Below are positions 7,516 to 15,900 of a stretch of 44,664 nt of DNA, one piece after another; position 1 is the first letter of the stretch; the number at the start of each line of letters is the position of its first letter. This DNA is from Rhodoblastus sp. Lineage in GTDB: Bacteria; Pseudomonadota; Alphaproteobacteria; Rhizobiales; Beijerinckiaceae. The translations under genes and the position numbers were made by a program. The notes under the pieces were generated by a model. The model made no database searches, had not been told where the DNA came from, and worked only from the letters and a program-made list of their open reading frames with translations. The stretch spans positions 1 to 44,664 of the forward strand of contig NZ_JAGRPM010000058.1 of NCBI RefSeq assembly GCF_019449565.1, in the 5' to 3' direction.

Positions 7516-8265
7516 TTAGCCGCAGGTATATCCGCCGTCCACCATCAATTCGTGACCGAAAATATTGGCTGCGGAGTCGGAACAGAGGAACGCGACGGCG
7601 CCGGCGATATCTTCGGGCTTGCCGAAAGCCCCAGGAAACAGTCGGCTCGACACCTGCTTACCGACCGCGTCGAGCGTTTCCGGGTCGAGGCCGACCGTGC
7701 CCCAGATCCGCGTGGCGATAGGTCCCGGCGCGACGGCGTTTACGCGGATTTCTGGAGCCAGTTCAGCCGCAAGACTGCGGGTCAGACAGGAAAGGGCGGC
7801 TTTTGATGCGCTATAGACGCTCAATCCTGGAATCGCCGCTTTGGTCAAGAATGTCGTGATGAAGACGACTGCGCCGCCAGGCTGGATATATGTCGTCAAA
7901 TGGCGCACTGTTTCAAAGGCGCCGACGAAATTGACGCTAAACTGTTCATTGATATCGTCGCTGCCAGAAGCATCAAACGGTCGAACCCGTGCGATGCCGG
8001 CGTTTGGAATTACGGCGTCAATTTTGCCGAAATTCTCTCGCACCGTGTCGACGAGACGTTCGAGATCCTCTTTTCGGGTCACGTCCCCGGTCACGGGTGT
8101 GACCTTGCCTGGAAAGTTGCGCGCTAACTCCGCCAACTTCACCTCATTACGGGCGAATGCAACGATCTTTGCTCCAGATTCGATCAACCGTTGCGAAATC
8201 GACCAACCGATACCGCTGCTGGCGCCGGTTACGACAGCGACTTTTCCTTCCATTGAATTGGTCAT
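7516..8265 (-). CDS. SDR-family oxidoreductase, 249 aa
   Basis: Classical short-chain dehydrogenase/reductase of FabG size. It has the cofactor loop TGASSGIG (13-20), the NAG motif (88-90), the active-site YSASK (Tyr151, Lys155) and PGPIATRI after strand 6. The arginine in FARNEVKL at the end of strand 2 favours NADP(H). The usual catalytic Ser (I-S-S) is Thr (FITT, about 136-138), which may still work but is uncommon. The C-terminus AANIFGHELMVDGGYTCG is typical. The substrate cannot be told from sequence. Stands alone. Confidence 0.9.
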   Translation of the reverse strand: MTNSMEGKVAVVTGASSGIGWSISQRLIESGAKIVAFARNEVKLAELARNFPGKVTPVTGDVTRKEDLERLVDTVRENFGKIDAVIPNAGIARVRPFDASGSDDINEQFSVNFVGAFETVRHLTTYIQPGGAVVFITTFLTKAAIPGLSVYSASKAALSCLTRSLAAELAPEIRVNAVAPGPIATRIWGTVGLDPETLDAVGKQVSSRLFPGAFGKPEDIAGAVAFLCSDSAANIFGHELMVDGGYTCG

Positions 8266-8362
8266 CAGAAATCCTTCTCAACGAGCAGTTGGATCACAGA
8301 TTTTCAACGAGCGTTTGAGCACCAAACGGCGCCGCTCGCGCTCTATTTAATGCGTATTCGAT

Positions 8363-8610
8363 TCACCTTATTTGCGCAGGCGCAAATCCTCTGGCAGCCC
8401 ATGGCGTCGACGACGACGAGCGAGCCGAAATGTTCGAACCGTCGAGCAAAAGCGGAATGGTGACAATCTTGATGCTTTTCTCGTCGACGGCTTCCTGCCC
8501 AAGCACGAGGCGTTCGCGCGAAGCTCTGGCTGAGACGAGATGGAGCGGCGCGTCGTTCTTGCCAAGCGCCCGGCGCGACGTCTTGCCGACAATGGCCACA
8601 ATGTCAGGCT
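8363..8610 (-). pseudogene. ISAs1-family transposase fragment, frameshifted
   Basis: The minus strand encodes DIVAIVGKTSRRAL, then LHLVSARASRERLVLGQEAV and IPLLLDG, and after a frame change near 8430 the segment GSLVVVDAMGCQ. These match the core of ISAs1-type DDE transposases (I-x-G-K-x-x-R-R, H-x-V-S-A, L-G-Q-x-x-V-x-x-K-S-x-E-I, L-V-x-x-D-A-M-G-C-Q). Both ends are missing. It marks an old insertion next to the Crp/Fnr-GGDEF gene. Confidence 0.75.
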
Positions 8611-8804
8611 CGCGCTCGCGCCGGCATGACCGCCACCTAGCCACGATGTTGGTCTATAATCGCAGCAGTACGCCGGGGACGGCGATAGTCACGAAAGCGG
8701 ACCGCCTGCTCGCGGACTATCCCGGACCACTCGCAAAATTGGCAAATTTCCGCCTGTTGGCTCTACACGATAATTGCGCACGCCTATGAATTGGCCACGC
8801 CCAT

Positions 8805-8818
8805 TTGACAACGATCAA
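8805..8818. promoter_or_regulatory. FNR/DNR-type operator
   Basis: TTGAC-AACG-ATCAA is a 9/10 match to the FNR/DNR consensus TTGAT-N4-ATCAA. It lies 64 bases before the preferred start of the Crp/Fnr-GGDEF gene, so autoregulation or control by another FNR-like protein is likely. Confidence 0.65.
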
Positions 8819-8881
8819 ATCGCGCCTCGGCGAACTGATGATACTGACTTGCGTCAAAAAGGCGCGGTTGGGAATTTCTGC

Positions 8882-10192
8882 ATGGATGCAAGAGACCAGG
8901 ACGTTCTGCTGACATCTCCCCTGTTGATGGCGGCAGGGGCCGACCTTCTGGCATCGCTGGTGCGGTCCGCTTCGGTTCACGATTATCAGGGCGGCGAAAC
9001 ATTGTTCGCGCAGGGCGAGCCGGCCGACGCCCTTATTGTCGTCGCCGAGGGTTGCGTGAAGCTCTGCCGCAAAACCGGAAGCCATGAACAAGCGGTTCTT
9101 TCCGTCCTGACCGCCGGGCAGGTCTATTTCGAGCCGTCGATGTTCTCGGCCGGCCGCCATCTGGCGACGGCGGAAGCCGTGTCCTTCGCGCGCGTCATTC
9201 GCTTCGATGCTATGGCTCTACGCGCGGCAATGGCAGTGAATCCGGGCTTCGCCCTGGATTTGTTGGCGCTTTGCTCCGACGTGCGCGCGGGTCTGGTCAA
9301 ACAGATTGAACAACTCAAGACACATTCCGTTTCGCAGCGGGTCGCCTCCTTCCTCCTTGAGCAGATCGAAGCGGCAAACGAAGGGACCGTCATCACATTG
9401 CCCTTCAGCAAAACGCTGATCGCCATGCTGGTCGGCGCGACGTCGGAAAGTTTTTCCCGCGCGCTCGTCCAGTTGCGCGCACATGGGGTCGAGGTCGATC
9501 GCGAGAAGGTGACGATCCTGGACGTCGAACGCATGCGACGCTACGTCGGGGCGCCGTTCGGCAATAGCCTGCGCGAAAGGAAACAAGCGCCCACCCGCTT
9601 CTCGTCGCTCTGGAAGCGCCGGAAATTCGACGAGGGACTGTTGCGGTCGTGGCGGAAGGCGGTCGCCACGAGCGAGCCGATCTCCCTGTTGCTGGTCGAT
9701 GTCGGGATCGACCGGTCTCCGGGCGAAGTCCCGTCAGGCCAAGTCGATCGCGCTCTGCTGGCCGCCGTCGGCGACGACATTTTCCACGAGGCCGACCGCG
9801 ACGGCAAATCCATGGTGCATTACAATGGCGAAATCTTCGCAGTGGCGGCGCCTGGCGCCGACCACGCGGGCGCGATGAAGCTCGGGAACAAGCTCCTCTC
9901 GATCATTAAAACCAATGCGATTCGGCTCGGGGCGGCGACGCCGGCCTCCGGGATCGCGGCGATTGGCACCACAACGATTGTCCCGAACGCGCGGGACCGC
10001 ATCGAAAAAATTGTCTGCTACGCCGACATTGCGCTTCATCGCGCTAAGGCGCTCGGGCGCGGCCGCGTTTGCAGCTTCCATGACGATCCGTCCTGCCAGA
10101 CGGCGAAGCGCAGCCACTCAGGCGGCGCCCGGATTCCGGTGATCAAATCATCCCATTGTTCGGAATGCCGCCGCGACGCAACCTGTGCGTAA
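8882..10192 (+). CDS. Crp/Fnr-family regulator fused to degenerate GGDEF domain
   Basis: A 436-aa cytoplasmic regulator. Residues ~20-114 form a cyclic-nucleotide-binding-type barrel (FAQGEPADALIVVAEGCVKL), ~115-150 the dimer helix, and ~171-204 a Crp-type winged helix with LPFSKTLIAMLVGATSESFS as the DNA-reading helix-turn-helix. Residues ~254-400 have the GGDEF fold, with HYNGEIFAVAAPG where R-x-G-G-E-E-F is expected and the C-terminal YADIALHRAKALGRGRV helix. The signature is N-G-E-I-F, so cyclase activity is doubtful. Three cysteines end the protein (HCSECRRDATC). No N-terminal FNR cysteine cluster is present; similarity is nearest to DNR-like NO sensors. I choose ATG 8882 because an operator lies upstream of it; ATG 8786 is possible. 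Confidence 0.85.
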   Translation: MDARDQDVLLTSPLLMAAGADLLASLVRSASVHDYQGGETLFAQGEPADALIVVAEGCVKLCRKTGSHEQAVLSVLTAGQVYFEPSMFSAGRHLATAEAVSFARVIRFDAMALRAAMAVNPGFALDLLALCSDVRAGLVKQIEQLKTHSVSQRVASFLLEQIEAANEGTVITLPFSKTLIAMLVGATSESFSRALVQLRAHGVEVDREKVTILDVERMRRYVGAPFGNSLRERKQAPTRFSSLWKRRKFDEGLLRSWRKAVATSEPISLLLVDVGIDRSPGEVPSGQVDRALLAAVGDDIFHEADRDGKSMVHYNGEIFAVAAPGADHAGAMKLGNKLLSIIKTNAIRLGAATPASGIAAIGTTTIVPNARDRIEKIVCYADIALHRAKALGRGRVCSFHDDPSCQTAKRSHSGGARIPVIKSSHCSECRRDATCA

Positions 10193-10858
10193 AACGCGTC
10201 ACGTCGGCCTCGAGAAAAATGGCGCCTTTGTGCGGACCGTCCTCCAACTCTCGGGGGCGGGGTGGCGAGCCCCCCTCGCCAACGCTCGGAGCGTGATCGC
10301 GAACTCGACGTCTCCGGCAATTGTGAAGAGCACTGCGTTCATCTGCTGACGGACAACCTGACCAGGCCTCGGCAATGCTATGACCAACTCTTAAAGGTTC
10401 ACGCCGAGCGGCGGGCCGCTCGGCTGCCATTTGAGTATTTGTTCACCCATCGTACCGAAATTCTACTGAACGCTCATCGGTTGCTGTGCGTGGGCGTAGC
10501 CGCCGCCAGTCGCGGCCCTTCGGCCGATATTGCTCATAGTGGGCCGCAGTTTATGACACCGCTTCGGTTGGACTGGATGCCAAGGCGAGGGCCAAGCCAA
10601 GGTTGGTCATATGTGGACGGCACCCATCACGTTAATCAACATAATAGAGCCCCGAGAATCGCATGTAAACGATGCCGCGCCACCCATCAAAAAGCGAAAT
10701 TATGCGTGAGGCATGGCGTCAAATACTGATGCAATCTGACGCCGTTGCGGGCGACAAGCCATCCAAGTTGCTTCACCGTCTTGATTGTTCTAGTATTGCA
10801 GTGCTTGCCCCACTTGAGCCGAGGCGACGGCGCCCACAGCGATGAGCGTGTCTGAGGA
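10193..10858. other. Gene-poor region, one perfect hairpin
   Basis: I find no supportable gene. A perfect 9-bp stem with a 4-nt loop (GCCGAGCGG / CCGCTCGGC, 10403-10424) is present without a T-run. Minus-strand pieces such as QQMNAVLFTIAGDVEFAITL (about 10290-10350) and GPHKGAIFLEADVTRF (about 10190-10240) are in different frames and could be remains of one gene of unknown type. Confidence 0.4.
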
Positions 10859-11857
10859 TTAAGCCTTTTGGGGCGCGCGCATCGTTTCCGGTGCCGCGAC
10901 GCCGCTGCAGACATAATCCGCCGTTTGCCGCGCCAGCGACGGCGCCAGCAGAAACCCATGGCGGAATAGCCCGTTGACGAAAATGGTCCGGTCGCGGACG
11001 AGGATGCGCGGCAGGTTGTCGTGGAAGGCGGACCGCAGATCGGAGCCGGTTTCCGCGATTTCGGCCTCGGCGAAGGCGGGATGAACCGCATAGGCGGAAT
11101 TGATCAGTTCGACAAGCGACCGCGCGGTGACGCGCGCGCGTTCTTCGTTTTCGATTTGCGTCGCGCCGATCATGAAGCGGTTCTCCTCGCGCGGCACGAC
11201 ATAGACAGGATGGCGCGGGTGCAAAAGGCGGATCGGCCGCGAGAAATTCAGGTCCGGCGCGGCGAGAACCATCATCTCGCCCTTGACGCCGCGCAGGCCC
11301 GGCAATTTCGACTTCGCCGAATATCCGGTGCAATCGATGGTCCAATCCGAATCGCCCTCCGCCGTGGTGGCGTCGGTTCCGAAGCGCAGGCGGACGTTCG
11401 GCATTGCGGCGAGGCGGCGCGTCGTTGTCTCCAGCGCCGCGCGCGGATCGAGATGCGCTTCCTTTGGGAAATAGAGCGCGCGCGAAAACCGCCCGGCGAG
11501 GTCCGGTTCGAGTTCGGCGATGCGATTGCCGCCGATCTCTTCGAATTCTATGGTGCGGCGGGCGAAAAGCCGCAATTCGGCAAAATCGCGCGGGGTGGCG
11601 ACGACCAGACTGCCGCGCGTCTGCGCCACGGGAATCCGCCGCGTCCAGAAGTCCAGCGCCTCGACGCCCAGCCGGCAAACCAATGGCTCGGCCGACTCCA
11701 GTTCGCACCATGGCGCGACCATTCCGCCGGCATACCAGGAGCAGCCGCGGCCGGGACCATCTTCGCGTTCGATGAGTTCGACCTCGGCGCCGCGGGAGGC
11801 TAATTCATAGGCGGCGGTTAGGCCCGCGACGCCGGCGCCGATGATTCTGACGCGCAA
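10859..11857 (-). CDS. thiO: Glycine oxidase ThiO (FAD-dependent)
   Basis: A 332-aa DAO-family flavoprotein. The N-terminal Rossmann motif is RIIGAGVAGLTAAYEL with E at the end of strand 2 (LIERED), and the C-terminal FAD segment is FVNGLFRHGFLLAPSLARQ. Known ThiO oxidises glycine to the imine used for thiazole synthesis in thiamine formation. The TPP riboswitch just upstream supports this. I choose TTG at 11857, which follows GAGGGGACA; the upstream ATG at 11920 lies inside the riboswitch aptamer and is not a credible start. Unusually, no thiS, thiG, thiE or thiC follows. Confidence 0.85.
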   Translation of the reverse strand: MRVRIIGAGVAGLTAAYELASRGAEVELIEREDGPGRGCSWYAGGMVAPWCELESAEPLVCRLGVEALDFWTRRIPVAQTRGSLVVATPRDFAELRLFARRTIEFEEIGGNRIAELEPDLAGRFSRALYFPKEAHLDPRAALETTTRRLAAMPNVRLRFGTDATTAEGDSDWTIDCTGYSAKSKLPGLRGVKGEMMVLAAPDLNFSRPIRLLHPRHPVYVVPREENRFMIGATQIENEERARVTARSLVELINSAYAVHPAFAEAEIAETGSDLRSAFHDNLPRILVRDRTIFVNGLFRHGFLLAPSLARQTADYVCSGVAAPETMRAPQKA

Positions 11858-11916
11858 TGTCCCCTCGACTTTGTCGAAAGATCCGGAATGGGAAGCGAGA
11901 AAGAACGCGCTGCGCG

Positions 11917-12013
11917 CCATCCCTCCGCCGGCATGAACCGGATCAGGTTGATCAGGGTCGTCGCGCCTGGACGTTTCAGCGACCTCTCAGCCTCTTGGCG
12001 AGGCTCCCCTTGG
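11917..12013 (-). promoter_or_regulatory. TPP riboswitch (THI element)
   Basis: On the minus strand the conserved core is seen in order: GGGGAGCC, GGCTGAGAGG, GACCCTGATCAACCTGATC, CGGTTCATGCCGGCGGAGGGA. This matches the thiamine pyrophosphate aptamer including the CTGAGA pyrimidine-sensor and the ACCTGA pyrophosphate-sensor elements. It ends about 60 bases before the thiO start, so TPP should repress thiO. Confidence 0.93.
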
Positions 12014-12210
12014 CGCCGACGATTAATCGGCCGCGGGACGCGACCGTCAATCCCGGCGGCGGCGCGAAACGCGCAAAAGGGCGTCGAATTTGCGCACGGA
12101 CAAACAGCGGCCGGAAGCGGCAGCGAGACGCCGCAAACCATGCTATCCAGCCCGCCTCCCGTTACTGCGGGCGAATGAATTTGTGCAACTCGAGATCGAA
12201 CCTCCGCCGG

Positions 12211-13383
12211 ATGAAGCACTCATCGGCGCCGCCGCCTTTCGCCATTTTCTTCCCTCTCGCCGCGCTCGACGCCATCGCCGTCGGCTGCGGCTGGATTGTC
12301 GCGCTTGAGGCGCGGCCCGCGACCATTGCGGAAATTGCCGTATGGCACCAGCGTGAATTGCTGCTCGGTTTCGTCACTGCCGCGCTGGCGGGATTTCTGC
12401 TGACCGCCCTGCCGCGTTGGACCGGGCTGCGCCTGCCAAAAACCGCGACTCCCGCCATGCTTGGCGTCTGGATCGCGGCGCGGTTCGCTCCGGTCCATCC
12501 ATCGCCTTATGCGTCCTTCCCGGCGGCGCCCGGCCTGTTGTTGACCTTCATCGTCGCCGTCCACATATGGCGGGCGCAGGACCGCCGCAACGCAAAAACG
12601 ACGCTCCTGCTCGCCATTCATGCGGTTTCTGGCCTCGTCTATTCGAGCGACGTCGGCATCGCTCGACGCGCGCTGGCCATGAATTTCTGCATAGGCGCGA
12701 TGACCGGCTTGATCGTCCTGATTGGTGGCCGGGTTCTGCCCGCGCTGACGGCGCGATTCGATGAATTGCGCGGCTCCCCCCCACCATTGCCTCGCGGTCG
12801 GGCGCTTGAGCGGATTTCCGCCGTTCTCGTCGTCGCGGGCATCGGCTGCTGGCTTGTTTCGCCGAAGGGCGCGCTATGCGCGTCACTTCTGGCCGCCGCC
12901 GGAGCGAGCCAGATTGTGCGGATGGCGTCGTGGTTCGGTCGCCGCACGTTCGATTCGCCGCCGCTGCTCGCGCTTTACGCGGCCTACGCTTCGATTCCCC
13001 TTGGTTTTGGTTTGCTGGCCTTTCACGCGCTGGCGCCGGATGCGGCGCCGGCAAGCGCGGGGCTGCATGTCTGGACGATCGGCGGTTTCGGCGGAATGAG
13101 TCTTGCCATCATGGCAAGCATGATCAGGAAGAACAGCCATCGCGCCTTCGCGCCATCGCGCGGCGCCGAGGCGGCCGTCGTTCTCTGTCTCGGCGCCGCG
13201 GCGGCGCGCGTCTGCGCCGCGTTTTCCGCCGAACCGCGGGTCCTTCTTGTCACGTCGGCGATGGCGTGGTCAGCGAGCTTCGCCCTGTTTCTCTTCGTCT
13301 TTCGCGCGCCGTTGTTCGAGGCCGCATTCAGAACGGCGCCAGAGCCGCAGCCCCGCAATTCCCGAACAGAAAACCGTCCGTGA
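12211..13383 (+). CDS. nnrS: NnrS-family membrane protein
   Basis: A 390-aa protein with about 12 hydrophobic helices, the length of the NnrS family of heme- and copper-containing membrane proteins linked to nitrosative-stress tolerance. Characteristic places are the WHQRELLLGFVTAALAGFLL segment near residue 45 (family H-x-x-E-x-x-x-G), NFCIGAMTGLIVLIGGRVLP around 160-180, and HVWTIGGFGGMSLAIMASMI near 290 (family H-x-x-x-x-G-x-x-G). Start ATG 12211 follows the riboswitch-thiO pair on the other strand. Its last 56 bases overlap the convergent ubiV end. Confidence 0.85.
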   Translation: MKHSSAPPPFAIFFPLAALDAIAVGCGWIVALEARPATIAEIAVWHQRELLLGFVTAALAGFLLTALPRWTGLRLPKTATPAMLGVWIAARFAPVHPSPYASFPAAPGLLLTFIVAVHIWRAQDRRNAKTTLLLAIHAVSGLVYSSDVGIARRALAMNFCIGAMTGLIVLIGGRVLPALTARFDELRGSPPPLPRGRALERISAVLVVAGIGCWLVSPKGALCASLLAAAGASQIVRMASWFGRRTFDSPPLLALYAAYASIPLGFGLLAFHALAPDAAPASAGLHVWTIGGFGGMSLAIMASMIRKNSHRAFAPSRGAEAAVVLCLGAAAARVCAAFSAEPRVLLVTSAMAWSASFALFLFVFRAPLFEAAFRTAPEPQPRNSRTENRP

Positions 13384-14248
13384 ACGCGGCCTCGGGATTG
13401 GCGCCGCTCAGCAAAGCGAAGCCTTCCCGGGCCGAGATTCGGCTTGCGGCGACATCCGCGAAGACTTTCGTCACCGCCACGAAGTCTCCCGTATGGGGCG
13501 ACAGCCGCAAATGCGTCACGCCCGCCTCGGCCAGACGATCCATGCGCCCGATCAGGTTGGCAAACTGATATGACAAGGTCTGAATGCCGTTGATCGCCAG
13601 AAAATCCACGCCGTCGAGCGTCTTCGTCGCCAGGCCGTCCGGATCGTTCTCGCAGACGAAATGGCAGGAATCCTTGCTCAGGCCATGGGCGCGCGCATGA
13701 TAGCAACGTCCCGAAACGGCGAGCGGTATGCGGCCATAGGCCCAAACCTCGACGCCGACGCGGCAGCCTTTGCCGGCTTTCGCGAGCGCGTCCACCGAGG
13801 CGATCGGCAGTTCGGGCGGGAGGCACACGAGCCGCGCCCCCTTTTCGGCGAGAAAGGCCAGCGTCGCTTCATTATAAACATTCACAAGCGGACCAACCGA
13901 GAACGGCGTTTCGTCCCGCACCCAATTCATGAGGGTGAGGTCGTTGATTTCGACTTCGTGCTCCGTCTGTTCAAATAATTCGCGGGCCGCGCGCCGTTCG
14001 CGCTCGAGCGTGACCAGCGCCAGCGAGCCGAGGATGACTTGTTTGCCGCCGCGCTCCAGCCTTTCGATGACCGCCGGGATCCGGTCCGCGTAAAAGGGCG
14101 CCCGCTTGGAGCAGACCAGTTCGCCGATGACGACGCGATCGACCGGCGCCTCATCCGCGATGGCCGCATAGAAGTCGACGAATTTCTGGGCGGACCAGTT
14201 GAACTGAAGCGGCCCGAGCGTGAGGTTGAAGATTCTGTCCGCCACCAT
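13328..14248 (-). CDS. ubiV: O2-independent ubiquinone hydroxylation protein UbiV
   Basis: A 306-aa U32-peptidase-like protein. The family [4Fe-4S] cysteines are visible: ELVCSKRAPFY near residue 40, and SGRCYHARA plus KDSCHFVCEND near 175-197. UbiV acts with UbiU and UbiT to hydroxylate the ubiquinone ring without O2, probably using prephenate as oxygen donor in known systems. Start ATG 14248 (or GTG 14245) follows GGGAGG; the frame is open further upstream only because it runs out of frame across ubiU. Third gene of ubiT-ubiU-ubiV. Confidence 0.92.
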   Translation of the reverse strand: MVADRIFNLTLGPLQFNWSAQKFVDFYAAIADEAPVDRVVIGELVCSKRAPFYADRIPAVIERLERGGKQVILGSLALVTLERERRAARELFEQTEHEVEINDLTLMNWVRDETPFSVGPLVNVYNEATLAFLAEKGARLVCLPPELPIASVDALAKAGKGCRVGVEVWAYGRIPLAVSGRCYHARAHGLSKDSCHFVCENDPDGLATKTLDGVDFLAINGIQTLSYQFANLIGRMDRLAEAGVTHLRLSPHTGDFVAVTKVFADVAASRISAREGFALLSGANPEAAFTDGFLFGNCGAAALAPF

Positions 14249-14268
14249 GTCCTCCCATCGGCGCGGCG

Positions 14269-15270
14269 TCATCGCCACGTTTTGCGATAGGCGCCCGCCG
14301 TGGTTTGCTGCCCTTCGGTCAAAGCGCGCAATTCCCCCGCCGCAATGGGGCGTCCCGCCGCATGGTCGTTGAGCGCCCGCCGGAAGCTGCGAACCACGGC
14401 CTCGGTATAGGCGCGGCTGCGCTGCCGGCCCTCGATCTTCAGCGCGGTCACGCCGGCTTCGGCGAGTTGCGGAATCAGCGCCGCCGCGTCGAGGCTCACC
14501 GGATCCTCGAAGACATGGCCCTTGTAATCGCCGGCCTCGAAAACACCTTTGCACAGGGTCGGATAAGGCGCCGGCTGGCCCGCCGCGACGCGATGGATGG
14601 CGAAGCCGCCCAGCCGCGAGACGAGAGCGCCGCCTTCCTCGCGATATTCGACATGGCTCGCGGGAGAACAGGCCCCGTTCATATTCGGGGATTTGCCGGT
14701 GGCGTAGGACGACAGCGAGCAACGTCCCTCCGCCATGACGCAAAGGCCGCCGAAAATGAAGACTTCTGTCTCGGCCTCGATTTCGCGGTTGATGGCGGCG
14801 ATTTCCTGCACCGTCAGCACGCGCGGCAAAACGATGCGCTTCACGCCGAAGGTCCGCACATAAAAATTGATCGCGTCGGCATTGGCGGCGGCCGCCTGCA
14901 CGGAGAGATGCAGGCGCAGTCCGGGATGGCGGCGCGACGCGTCCTCCAGCAGCCCCAGATCGGCAAGAATGACGGCGTCGGCTCCGAACCGGGCGCAATC
15001 GTCCACCGCCGCGCTCCATTGCGAAAATGCGCCGGCGCGCGGAAACGTATTGAGCGCGACCAGCACCTTGGCGCCGTGGCGGTGCGCGAAGGCGATCGCT
15101 TCCGCCATTTCCTCGCGCGAAAAATTCAGGCCCGGGAAATTGCGCGCATTGGTCTCATCGTTGAAGCCGCAATAGACGGCATGAGCCCCGGCCTCGACCG
15201 CCGCGCGTAGGGCGGCGGGCGTTCCGGCCGGGCAGACCAGTTCGAGGGCTTGTCCGACCGTCATTCCCAT
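14269..15270 (-). CDS. ubiU: O2-independent ubiquinone hydroxylation protein UbiU
   Basis: A 333-aa U32-family protein. The N-terminus ELVCPAGTPAALRAAVEAGA is typical. Four cluster cysteines are visible: GLCVMAEGRCSL (about 169 and 176), NGACSPAS (about 193) and PTLCKGVF (about 232). It forms the UbiU-UbiV heterodimer, each with a 4Fe-4S centre. The gene overlaps the ubiT end by about 10 bases and is followed by ubiV after 20 bases, so the three are translationally linked. Confidence 0.93.
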   Translation of the reverse strand: MGMTVGQALELVCPAGTPAALRAAVEAGAHAVYCGFNDETNARNFPGLNFSREEMAEAIAFAHRHGAKVLVALNTFPRAGAFSQWSAAVDDCARFGADAVILADLGLLEDASRRHPGLRLHLSVQAAAANADAINFYVRTFGVKRIVLPRVLTVQEIAAINREIEAETEVFIFGGLCVMAEGRCSLSSYATGKSPNMNGACSPASHVEYREEGGALVSRLGGFAIHRVAAGQPAPYPTLCKGVFEAGDYKGHVFEDPVSLDAAALIPQLAEAGVTALKIEGRQRSRAYTEAVVRSFRRALNDHAAGRPIAAGELRALTEGQQTTAGAYRKTWR

Positions 15271-15818
15271 GTCCCGCGTTCGGGCCGCTTGAAAGCGACG
15301 CCGGTCCAGCGCGCGGCCAGCGCAGCCAGGCCATGGGCGGGGCGCAGTGCGACCGATTCGAATGGTCCGAACAGGGCGGCTGTTTCGCGGGCGAGATCGA
15401 TCTCTTCATTGTCGATGGCGTTGCGCAGCGCGAGCACGGCCTCGGTGTCGCCTTCGATGACGAGGTCGCGCGAGAAGAACAGGGCGTCGCCGTCATAGGC
15501 GCCATGGACGAGGCCGATCAGCGCCGCCAGAGAGCCGGCGATGCGGGCGTCCCAGGAACCCGCGCTGCTCCGCCGAACGGCTTTCAACCCGGGCGCCTCC
15601 GGACGCGGCGAAAGCAGGAAAGCGAAAGGCAGGTCGGTCGGATCGAGCAGGAATGTCTTGCCGGTCTGGTCGCCGAGGCGCTTGAAAAGCGCCGGATGGC
15701 GGCGCCCGAGGCTCCGCGCCAGCCTCGCCGCGGCGAAGGACAGCGGCGCCAGGGGCGCAAGCCGCAGGGCGAGCGCGCCCGCGGTCGGGAAAAAGGGGAT
15801 GGCGTTCGCGCTGGGCAT
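15261..15818 (-). CDS. ubiT: UbiT, SCP2-domain accessory factor
   Basis: A 185-aa SCP2-family protein. The N-terminal helix is hydrophobic (ALALRLAPLAPLSFAAARLA), and the domain continues with LLDPTDLPFAFLLSP, RIAGSLAALIGLVHGAYDGD, DALFFSRDLVIEGDTEAVLA and RNAIDNEEID, which closely follow UbiT. UbiT is thought to bind lipid intermediates for UbiU/V in anaerobic ubiquinone synthesis. First gene of the minus-strand trio, divergent from ubiD with 82 bases between the starts. Confidence 0.9.
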   Translation of the reverse strand: MPSANAIPFFPTAGALALRLAPLAPLSFAAARLARSLGRRHPALFKRLGDQTGKTFLLDPTDLPFAFLLSPRPEAPGLKAVRRSSAGSWDARIAGSLAALIGLVHGAYDGDALFFSRDLVIEGDTEAVLALRNAIDNEEIDLARETAALFGPFESVALRPAHGLAALAARWTGVAFKRPERGTWE

Positions 15819-15900
15819 GAAGGCTATTAAAGCAGAAGCCGCCCCGAAGCGCTTTAACCGCCGTCAAGAGGCGTCGCCTCCTTTCGCGCTAGGATAGGAT

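Noticed and set aside
10262..10729. A 155-aa plus-strand frame
   Set aside because: No RBS or domain, mixed composition, and competing minus-strand pieces look no worse. Left as gene-poor.
11021..11803. A 260-aa plus-strand frame
   Set aside because: Antisense to thiO; no domain and no RBS.
11857..11920. ATG at 11920 as start of thiO
   Set aside because: It is inside the 3' part of the TPP aptamer; TTG 11857 has a proper SD and begins at the Rossmann motif.
13328..15019. A single 563-aa minus-strand protein
   Set aside because: Only the last 306 residues are UbiV. The upstream part is ubiU read in a wrong frame; ubiU and ubiV each have their own start and cysteine set.
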